Origin: Dactylosporangium sucinum
GTDB lineage: Bacteria; Actinomycetota; Actinomycetes; Mycobacteriales; Micromonosporaceae
Direction of reading: 5' to 3'
Assembly: GCF_014647515.1 (NCBI RefSeq)
Contig: NZ_BMPI01000044.1
Span: 1 to 39,243, forward strand
DNA length: 39,243 nt
Shown: positions 33,529 through 39,243 of the stretch, piece after piece
Layout: the number at the start of each line of letters is the position of its first letter
Numbering within the stretch: the stretch's first letter is position 1
Notes under the pieces: model-generated
Databases searched by the model: none
What the model was told of the DNA's origin: nothing
Seen by the model: only the letters and a program-made list of their open reading frames with translations
Program-made: the position numbers and the translations under genes

Positions 33529-35043
33529 GTGACTACCGTCCGTGAGCGCGATGCGCAGCCGCCCGTCTGGGCGCTCTTCGCCGTGCTCGGGACCCTGACC
33601 GCCGTCGGCTTCGTCGCGCTGAAGACGACCGGTGACGTGCCGGTCCTGGCCAGCGTGCTGTACACCGGACTCTCCGCGATCACCGCGGTCACCGTGCTGA
33701 CCGTCACGCACGTCCGCCGCCCGGCCGGCCGGGCGGGGTGGTATCTGCTGGGCGCCGGCCAGCTGGCCTACACCCTCGGCGACACGGCCTACCTTGCCGG
33801 CGCGCGAGCCTTCCCGAGCCTCGCCGACGTCTGCTACCTCGTGCAGTACCCCTTGATCATCGGCGCACTGGTGAGCTTCGTCCGCCGGCGGACCCCCGGT
33901 TGGCAGCTCACCACCATGTTCGACGCCGGCATCATGGCGATCAGCGCCGGCCTGGTGTCCTGGGTGTACCTCATCGGCCCGCTGACCGCCGACGAAGGCA
34001 TGACGGCGGCCGCCCGCGCGGTGACGATCGCCTACCCGGTCGGCGACCTGCTGGTCCTCGTGATCGCCACGCGGCTGCTGCTGGGCGGCGGCGCCCGCAC
34101 CCCGTCCTTCCTGCTGCTGCTCGGCGGCCTGCTGACCATGATGGGCGGCGACACCGTCTACACGCTGGCGGGCAAGAGCGGCGACGCCTGGTCCTGCTTC
34201 CTGTGGCTCATGACGTACGTGCTGTTCGGCGCGGCCGTCCTGCACCCCTCGATGCACCGGATCGACGAGCCCGCCCCGGCCCGCCCGGCGGCCCCGGCGT
34301 CGATGCGGCTGGTCGCGCTGGGCGCCGTGTCGCTGCTGGCCCCGGTGGTGCTGCTGGTGCAGTACCACCGCGGCGACGTCCGCGACGTGCCGGTCATCGC
34401 GGTCGCCTGCGCGCTGCTGTTCCTGCTGGTCCTGGGCCGGATGGCCGGCCTGGTCACGGCGCAGCACCGCATCGCGGTCACCGACGCGCTGACCGGCCTG
34501 ACCACCCGCCGCGCGTTCGAGGAGCGGCTGCGCGCCGAGGCCGGCCGCCGGCACCGGACGATCGGCGTGATCCTGCTCGACATCGACCACTTCAAGCTCA
34601 TCAACGACTCGTTCGGGCACCCGGCGGGCGACCGGGTGCTGCGCGACGTGGCCCGCCGCCTGCGCGCCGCCGCCCGCCCGGGCGACCTGGTCGCGCGGTA
34701 CGGCGGCGAGGAGTTCGCGCTGCTGGTGTCCGACGCCGACGAGCCGCGGCTGGCCGCCCTGGCCGAGCGCGTCCGCCGGATCGTGGCGGCCGGCTCGGTC
34801 GACGTCGGCGGTGGCGTCCATCGCGGCGTCACGGTGTCCATCGGCACCGCGGTGCTGCCCGGCGACGCCGACGGCCCGGACGAGCTGGTCCGGGTGGCCG
34901 ACCGGGCGCTCTACGCGGCCAAGCGGGCCGGACGCGACCGGGTCGTCGCGGCGAGCCGGCGGCCGGTCGTTCCGGAGCACGAGGGCTGGCCGGAGCCGGT
35001 CCCGCTACCCCGTCCGCGCCGCTCCGAGTTCGAGGCCGCGTAG
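33529..35043 (+). CDS. Membrane-bound diguanylate cyclase (GGDEF)
   Basis: The 504-residue product has an N-terminal membrane sensor region of about 8-9 hydrophobic segments (about 12-310), followed by a GGDEF domain (about 325-485). The active-site loop is RYGGEEF (GGEEF at 392-396). The allosteric I-site RPGD lies at 383-386, five residues before it. LLDIDHFKLINDSFGHPAGD carries the metal and GTP residues. It should make c-di-GMP from two GTP and be product-inhibited. GTG 33529 has no Shine-Dalgarno sequence, but GACAAT ends 7 nt before it, a leaderless pattern. The 3' end overlaps the convergent GGDEF-EAL gene by 39 bp. Confidence 0.92.
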   Translation: MTTVRERDAQPPVWALFAVLGTLTAVGFVALKTTGDVPVLASVLYTGLSAITAVTVLTVTHVRRPAGRAGWYLLGAGQLAYTLGDTAYLAGARAFPSLADVCYLVQYPLIIGALVSFVRRRTPGWQLTTMFDAGIMAISAGLVSWVYLIGPLTADEGMTAAARAVTIAYPVGDLLVLVIATRLLLGGGARTPSFLLLLGGLLTMMGGDTVYTLAGKSGDAWSCFLWLMTYVLFGAAVLHPSMHRIDEPAPARPAAPASMRLVALGAVSLLAPVVLLVQYHRGDVRDVPVIAVACALLFLLVLGRMAGLVTAQHRIAVTDALTGLTTRRAFEERLRAEAGRRHRTIGVILLDIDHFKLINDSFGHPAGDRVLRDVARRLRAAARPGDLVARYGGEEFALLVSDADEPRLAALAERVRRIVAAGSVDVGGGVHRGVTVSIGTAVLPGDADGPDELVRVADRALYAAKRAGRDRVVAASRRPVVPEHEGWPEPVPLPRPRRSEFEAA

Positions 35044-36531
35044 CAGCGGCGGTACCGCGCCGGCCGGCACCGGCCGGGAGAACAGGTACCCCTGCGCGCC
35101 GTCGCACCCGAGCGCCCGCAGCGCCGCCGCCTGCGCCTGCGTCTCCACGCCCTCGGCGACCGTCTGCAGCGACAGCCCCTCGGCGAGCTGGAGGATCGCC
35201 CGCATGAGCGGCGTGTCGACGGCCGTGGCCAGGAACGCGCGGTCGATCTTCAGCACGTCGACCGGCAGGTGCGCGAGGTACGCCAGCGACGAGTAGCCGG
35301 TGCCGAAGTCGTCGATCGCGATCCGGACCCCGTCGGCGCGCAGCGGCCCGAGCCGGGCGGCCGCCTCCGCCTCGCGGACCAGGGCCGACTCGGTCAGCTC
35401 CAGCACCAGCGCGGACGGCGGCAGCCCGGCGGCGGCCAGCGCGGCCCGCACGTCGTCGGCGAAGTCCGGCTCGCGCAGCTGGTGCGCGGCCACGTTGACG
35501 GTGACCGCGACGCCGTCCCGCTCGTGCCACTCGCGCGCCTCGGCGCAGGCCCGCCGGAGCACCCAGCGGCCGATCGGCACGATGAGCCCGGTCGCCTCGG
35601 CCACCGGGATGAACGCGGCCGGCGGGATCGGCTCGCCACCCGGCGGGTGCCAGCGCAGCAGGGCCTCGACGGCGGTGATCCGGCCGTCGGCGAGCCGGAC
35701 GACCGGCTGGTAGTGCAGCGTGAGCTCGCCGTCGCGCAGCGCCCGGCGCAGCCCGGCGGCCAGCTCGCGGTGCCGGTCGGCGGCGGCCCGCAGCCCGGCG
35801 TCGAACCGGACGATCCGGTCCTTCCCGCCCAGCTTGGCCGCGTCGAGGGCGAGGTCGGCGTCGCGCAGCAGCTCGGCCGAGGTGCGCTGGTCGGTGGTGG
35901 TGACCAGGCCCAGGCTGCCGGTCAGGTGCACCTGGCGGCCGGCCACGGCGTAGGCGGGCCGCAGGCGCTCGAGCACCCGGTCGACCGGCGGGCCGGGCGG
36001 GGTGCGCCACACGGCGGCGAACTCGTCGTCGCCGAGCCGGGCGAGCAGGTCGGCGCCGGGCAGCGCGGCCCGCAGGCGGGCGGCCACCTCGATGAGCAGC
36101 GCGTCGCCGGCGTCGTGCCCGAGCGCGTCGTTGACCTCCTTGAAGCCGTCGAGGTCGAGCAGCGCGACGGTGAGCCCGGGCCGGAGGTCACCGAGGGAGG
36201 CGGTGAGCAGTGCCCGGTTGGCCAGGCCGGTGACCGGGTCGCGGGTCGCCCGCTCGCGCAGGGCGCGTTCGAGGCCCTTCCGCTTCGCCGAGGATGCGGC
36301 GAGGGTACGGGCGAGCCGCTGCGACCGGCGCCGCACGAGGACCCCGGCGACGGCGGCGGCGCCGAGGGCCACCACGGCGGCGAACAGCGACGACGACTGG
36401 CGCAGCACCCCCGGTACCATCGCCGCGAACGCCAGGCCGAAGACGACCACGGCGCCGGCCGGCGCGCCCGGGTCGATCCTTCGCTCGGGCCGGCGCGGGT
36501 GTGGACTGGGCTTGCGGCGCACAAAATGCAT
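35005..36531 (-). CDS. GGDEF-EAL protein, predicted c-di-GMP phosphodiesterase
   Basis: The 508-residue product has two short membrane segments (about 26-43 and 48-66), a GGDEF domain (about 95-245) and an EAL domain (about 255-500). The GGDEF signature is degenerate (GDDEF at 167-171), so cyclase activity is doubtful. The EAL domain looks complete: EALLRW (289-294), VNVAAHQL, LELTES, IDDFGTGYSSL, LKIDRAF, AEGVET, GAQGYLFSRP. It should hydrolyse c-di-GMP, perhaps regulated by GTP binding to the degenerate domain. ATG 36531 is chosen because a longer frame would run into the terminator of the upstream gene. It converges with the diguanylate cyclase. Confidence 0.92.
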   Translation of the reverse strand: MHFVRRKPSPHPRRPERRIDPGAPAGAVVVFGLAFAAMVPGVLRQSSSLFAAVVALGAAAVAGVLVRRRSQRLARTLAASSAKRKGLERALRERATRDPVTGLANRALLTASLGDLRPGLTVALLDLDGFKEVNDALGHDAGDALLIEVAARLRAALPGADLLARLGDDEFAAVWRTPPGPPVDRVLERLRPAYAVAGRQVHLTGSLGLVTTTDQRTSAELLRDADLALDAAKLGGKDRIVRFDAGLRAAADRHRELAAGLRRALRDGELTLHYQPVVRLADGRITAVEALLRWHPPGGEPIPPAAFIPVAEATGLIVPIGRWVLRRACAEAREWHERDGVAVTVNVAAHQLREPDFADDVRAALAAAGLPPSALVLELTESALVREAEAAARLGPLRADGVRIAIDDFGTGYSSLAYLAHLPVDVLKIDRAFLATAVDTPLMRAILQLAEGLSLQTVAEGVETQAQAAALRALGCDGAQGYLFSRPVPAGAVPPLLRGLELGAARTG

Positions 36532-36576
36532 GGTATCGGCGCTTTGTCGGATTTTTACCGAATTGCCACCGACACG

Positions 36577-36616
36577 CGAAAAGGCCGGGTCCCCGTCCAT
36601 GGGAACCCGGCCTTCG
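36577..36616 (-). terminator. Intrinsic terminator of the DUF7455-type gene
   Basis: Arms aaggccgggt and acccggcctt (36581-36614 overall), with an inner mismatched part, form a strong stem. On the minus strand it ends in TTTT. It separates the small zinc-ribbon gene from the GGDEF-EAL gene. Confidence 0.85.
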
Positions 36617-36633
36617 CGGCGTACGTGCCGGAA

Positions 36634-36864
36634 TCAGCCCTCCGCGGAGGCCCGCCAGTCGAAGCCGGCCTCCACGACGACCTTGTCGGCGGTCGCCGCG
36701 ATCCGGTCGGAGTAGCGCTTGGCGTGGTGGCCGCAGAACGACAGGTCACCGGAGGTGCCGAAGGTCGCGGTCATCTTGGCGGCCGCGCCGCAGCTGTCGC
36801 ACCGCTCTCCCGCGAGGTCGGGGACGACGTGAACGGCCGGGCGCGAGATCAGCATCGGGGTCAT
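36634..36864 (-). CDS. Small zinc-ribbon-like protein (DUF7455 type)
   Basis: This 76-residue protein has a CDSCG pair and a later CGHH pair (SFCGHHAKRYSDRI) that could bind one zinc ion. It matches a short actinobacterial family of unknown function (DUF7455). ATG 36864 has a good GAGGAGA Shine-Dalgarno sequence. The gene is followed by its own terminator. The long upstream gap (36865-37219) shows no clear promoter and is shared with the divergent hydrolase. Confidence 0.82.
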   Translation of the reverse strand: MTPMLISRPAVHVVPDLAGERCDSCGAAAKMTATFGTSGDLSFCGHHAKRYSDRIAATADKVVVEAGFDWRASAEG

Positions 36865-37219
36865 CTCAGTCTCCTCGACAACTCGGTTCGGATGGCTGGC
36901 TGAAATACGGCTTTTTCTGGGTGTTGCGGCTTACTGGATCAACACTACGTTCGTCTGATTTGCGCGCCTAGTTCGGAAGCGTTGGCATTTGGTCGCTGGT
37001 CGGTTGCCGACTCTGTCCGTTCGTCCGATGCATCACCGGGGAACGTCACATACCCGCCCGGCAACGATCCGACACCAGCCGTCAGGCGAACGGCCACCGA
37101 GCGCGGCGACAGCGTGGCGGGTCCACTGTGGACAGTTGGTCCGGCGGGCGGGCACCCCAACGGCAACTTGCGGCGAACCGGGGTCGTAACCCGGGGTCCC
37201 GAATCTTGTGGAGGTCCGG
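36865..37219. other. Intergenic region without a recognised gene
   Basis: These 355 nt separate the divergent DUF7455-type gene and the secreted hydrolase. They contain a GC-rich inverted repeat, ccggg...cccgg with spacer gtcgtaa, near 37180-37197. The 3' part is likely the 5' leader of the hydrolase mRNA. A reading frame at 36982-37287 has no coding features and is not called. No known riboswitch consensus was recognised. Confidence 0.5.
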
Positions 37220-37381
37220 ATGACAACGCCGGACGGAAACAACGCTCCACCGGATTCGAACCTCCCACGGAAGGGCCCGCAGAGTGATTCGTCGCCACGC
37301 CCGTACATTGATGCCGATCGCCGCACTCGCCATTGGAGCCGGAGTCGGCACCGCCGTCCTCTCCGGCCACGCCGGCGCTGA
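37220..37381 (+). CDS. Possible short leader ORF overlapping the GH26-like gene start
   Basis: ATG 37220 is preceded 4 nt upstream by a perfect GGAGGT Shine-Dalgarno sequence. That is a better ribosome site than the one for the hydrolase start at 37284. The 53-residue frame (hydrophilic, Pro/Arg-rich, starting MTTPDGNNAPPD) runs through the hydrolase start in another frame and ends at 37381. It could be a translated leader that couples translation, or a non-coding accident. The region around GGAGGT (37210-37215) can also pair with acctcc at 37260-37265, which could hide this site. Confidence 0.35.
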   Translation: MTTPDGNNAPPDSNLPRKGPQSDSSPRPYIDADRRTRHWSRSRHRRPLRPRRR

Positions 37382-38867
37382 GACGACCGACGTCGTCCGT
37401 TCGGGCGCGGTCGAGGACTCGTACAGCTCCAGCAGCCGCCCGACCTACAACTTCGGCAGCTCGGACACGCTGGTCGCCGGCCGCCAGGGCGGCGACACGA
37501 TGGTCACCTACCTGAAGTTCACGGTGGCCGACCCGGGCAGGAACGTGAAGGTCAAGGGCGCCCAGGTGACCCTGACCCGCGAGTCGCGGGCGTTCCCGAG
37601 CGCGCTGACGCTGAGCCGCGTCGCCGACACGGCGTGGACGGAGAAGGCGCTGTCGGCCAAGAACGACCCGAAGATCGGGGCCGTGGTCAGCACGGTGAAG
37701 CCGGCCAACGGGGCCACCTCGGTCACGTTCGACGTGAGCCCGGTGGTCAAGGGCGCCGGGACGTACACCTTCGCGGTCACCTCGACCGTGGCCAACAGCC
37801 CGGCCCGGTTCCGCTCGGCCGAGGCGGCCACCGGCCAGCCGGCCCTCGCCGTGACCGTGGTCCGCCCGGCCGCGACCCAGCCGGTGCCGAGCAAGCCGGC
37901 CGAGTCGACGCCCCCGGCCGGCGGCAACTGCACCGTCGACGCGAAGCTGGTCCCGTCGTGCGGCGTCCTGTGGGGCGCCGCGGCCGGCGGCTTCTCCGAC
38001 GTGCCGCGGGACGAGGCGCTGAAGACCTTCGAGCAGAAGACCGGCCGGACCTCGACCGTCTACCACACGTACCACAAGGGCGACGAGCTCTTCCCGACCA
38101 AGAACGAGATCGCGATGTCCAGCGACCCGGCCAACCCGCGCGTGCTGATGCTGAACTGGAAGGTCGGCTACGGAACGAAGTGGGCCAATGTGGCCCGCGG
38201 CGACCAGGACGCCCGCATCGACCGCCTGTCGGCCTACATCAAGGCGAACTACACCAAGAAGTTCTTCATGGTCCTGCACCACGAGCCGGAGAACGACGTG
38301 GACCCGGCCGCCGGCTCCGGCATGACGGCCAAGGACTATGCCGCGATGTTCCGCCACACGGCCCTGCGCATGAAGGCCAACGGAGTGACCAACGCCGTTT
38401 TCGTGGTCGCCTACATGAACTACGAGAAGTGGAACAACGCGTCGTGGTGGGGCGACCTCTACCCCGGTGACGACGTCGTGGACTGGGTCGGCGTGGACAC
38501 CTACAACAACGCCCAGCCGGGCGGCTTCCACTACGGCGACTTCAACTACCTGATGAACCGCACCACCGACAAGGCGAAGTTCCCGGGCTGGTACACGTGG
38601 GCCACCACCAACCACCCGAGCAAGCCGATCATGGTCGCCGAGTGGGGCGTGTACGACTCCTCGAAGACCGTCGTGGGCAAGAACAAGGCCGCCGTCTACG
38701 CGACCGTCCTGCCCCAGCTGGCGAAGCTGCCGGCGATCAAGGGCCTGGTGTACTTCGAGACGGCCAAGGACCAGAACGGGCACGACATCCGCATGGACGA
38801 CACCCCGGAGGCGCTGGCCGGCTTCAAGAAGATCGCCGCCGATCCGCGCTTCGACGTGAAGCTCTGA
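37284..38867 (+). CDS. Secreted GH26-like glycoside hydrolase with N-terminal DNRLRE/CBM96-type domain
   Basis: The 527-residue product begins with a signal peptide (basic start, hydrophobic 10-26, likely cut near HAGA-ET). Next is a beta-sandwich domain of the DNRLRE/CBM96 type (about 35-195, starting with SGAVEDSYSSSSRPTYNFGSSDTL), then a Pro/Ser linker (about 196-212). The catalytic domain (about 215-527) has candidate catalytic Glu334 in LHHEPEND (acid/base) and Glu453 in MVAEWGVYDS (nucleophile), the GH26 arrangement. It probably cleaves a beta-mannan or related glucan outside the cell; the substrate is not certain. GTG 37284 has ggaaggg about 8 nt upstream. A leader ORF with a stronger site overlaps the start. 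Confidence 0.83.
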   Translation: MIRRHARTLMPIAALAIGAGVGTAVLSGHAGAETTDVVRSGAVEDSYSSSSRPTYNFGSSDTLVAGRQGGDTMVTYLKFTVADPGRNVKVKGAQVTLTRESRAFPSALTLSRVADTAWTEKALSAKNDPKIGAVVSTVKPANGATSVTFDVSPVVKGAGTYTFAVTSTVANSPARFRSAEAATGQPALAVTVVRPAATQPVPSKPAESTPPAGGNCTVDAKLVPSCGVLWGAAAGGFSDVPRDEALKTFEQKTGRTSTVYHTYHKGDELFPTKNEIAMSSDPANPRVLMLNWKVGYGTKWANVARGDQDARIDRLSAYIKANYTKKFFMVLHHEPENDVDPAAGSGMTAKDYAAMFRHTALRMKANGVTNAVFVVAYMNYEKWNNASWWGDLYPGDDVVDWVGVDTYNNAQPGGFHYGDFNYLMNRTTDKAKFPGWYTWATTNHPSKPIMVAEWGVYDSSKTVVGKNKAAVYATVLPQLAKLPAIKGLVYFETAKDQNGHDIRMDDTPEALAGFKKIAADPRFDVKL

Positions 38868-38887
38868 ACCCCGATCCCCCTCGGTGA

Positions 38888-38925
38888 GCGAAGGCCGTCC
38901 GGACTGCTGTCCGGGCGGCCTTCGC
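38888..38925 (+). terminator. Stem-loop terminator of the GH26-like gene
   Basis: gcgaaggccg plus tccgga pairs with tccggg plus cggccttcgc around a small loop, 20 nt after the stop codon. It is followed only by cgttg, so it works as a GC-rich terminator without a true T-tract. Confidence 0.65.
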
Positions 38926-38984
38926 CGTTGCCGCCGACGCATCCGCGCTCAAACCGCGATCTCGGCGGCGAGCGCCAGCCCCGG

Positions 38985-39009
38985 CAGCCAGAAGTTTCCC
39001 TTGATCATG
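38985..39009. repeat. Half copy of the 2140-2207 palindromic element
   Basis: These 25 nt match 2177-2201 with two mismatches, including an exact run gtttcccttgatcatg. No matching opposite arm is found nearby. The remaining sequence 38926-39224 contains no supported gene. Confidence 0.8.
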
Positions 39010-39224
39010 CGGCAGCCCGCGCCTGACTGTCCGGGCCGCGCCGGTTCGGTGCGGCGGCGGCGAAGTGCATCTCGAAATGCGGCTCGGCAATCCCGGAACC
39101 GTGCTCGGAAAGGCGGCAACCCGGCTGCTCCTGGCAGGGTCCCCGGCGCGCCACCCGCGGACCGGAACCTGGTTTCTGCAAGGCCAGGAACGACAATGCC
39201 CGCTACCGCAAGGGACGCTGACAT

Positions 39225-39243
39225 ATGAAGCACACCGCCCGCC
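39225..39243 (+). CDS. Possible start of a gene cut by the window edge
   Basis: ATG 39225 opens a frame (MKHTAR) that runs off the end. aaggga lies about 10 nt upstream and could be a ribosome site. Only six codons are visible, so this is tentative. Confidence 0.25.

Noticed and set aside
37248..37270. Minus-strand sequence resembling a tRNA T-arm (ggttcgaatcc)
   Set aside because: The flanking bases do not form a five-pair T-stem. No acceptor stem, anticodon arm or CCA could be found at the right distances. Taken as chance.
36982..37287. Open frame ending at the start of the GH26-like gene
   Set aside because: No ribosome site, no domain, atypical composition for a protein. More likely 5' untranslated sequence.
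36945..38942. Long minus-strand open frame opposite the GH26-like gene
   Set aside because: Low-complexity Arg/His/Val-rich shadow with no recognisable motif. The plus-strand gene has a signal peptide and catalytic residues.

Overview
The window looks like a chromosomal stretch from a very GC-rich actinobacterium, most likely of the Micromonosporaceae type (Actinoplanes/Micromonospora/Dactylosporangium relatives). This is inferred from the extreme GC content, many GTG starts, the hrcA-dnaJ-rsmE cluster behind a CIRCE operator, the lepA and ettA neighbourhoods, an OtsB protein carrying a glucoamylase-type domain, a Rv2231c-type CobC, and small actinobacterial proteins such as the DUF7455 type. 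No rRNA, tRNA, CRISPR array, transposase or phage gene was recognised. It reads as mostly core chromosome, densely packed with ordinary genes.

Layout. 1-1112: a tandem 16-nt GC repeat leading into a short-chain dehydrogenase. 1365-4713 (minus): hrcA, dnaJ, rsmE, a heat-shock unit under a perfect CIRCE element. 4898-9478: a DUF4870 membrane protein, hemW, an enoyl-CoA hydratase/isomerase, a secreted lytic-transglycosylase-like protein and a phytanoyl-CoA dioxygenase family enzyme. 10071-17037 (minus): a GlsB/YeaQ membrane protein, a Nudix hydrolase coupled to lepA, a YbjN protein, an operon of ettA, thioesterase and an unknown protein, and a membrane-anchored unknown. 17148-21191: otsA followed by an otsB-GH15 fusion, which together make trehalose and perhaps break it down. 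21354-24609 (minus): cobC, cobT and cysG/cobA, an overlapping cobalamin operon. 24657-31367: a class A penicillin-binding protein, a GNAT acetyltransferase coupled to an unusual cobB, and SURF1. 31582-36864: DNA ligase, a small unknown, a membrane diguanylate cyclase, a convergent overlapping GGDEF-EAL protein, and a DUF7455 protein. 37220-38867: a secreted GH26-like glycoside hydrolase behind a short leader ORF. The window ends just inside a possible new gene.

The most unusual points are these. (1) The CobB homologue (27417-30467) has lost the glutamine-amidotransferase cysteine and part of the oxyanion-hole motif, and carries a disordered tail of about 555 residues. (2) Short tandem repeats or large inverted repeats fill the convergent gene junctions that have room for them (1113-1364, 9479-10070, 21192-21353, 31368-31581). 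These include an 80-bp element with 25-bp inverted ends and a 68-bp palindrome with a half copy 37 kb away. (3) Several genes have a TANNNT-like -10 hexamer 6-7 nt before the start codon, the leaderless signature, and two divergent pairs appear to share bidirectional -10 elements. (4) Two c-di-GMP genes of opposite predicted activity converge and overlap by 39 bp.
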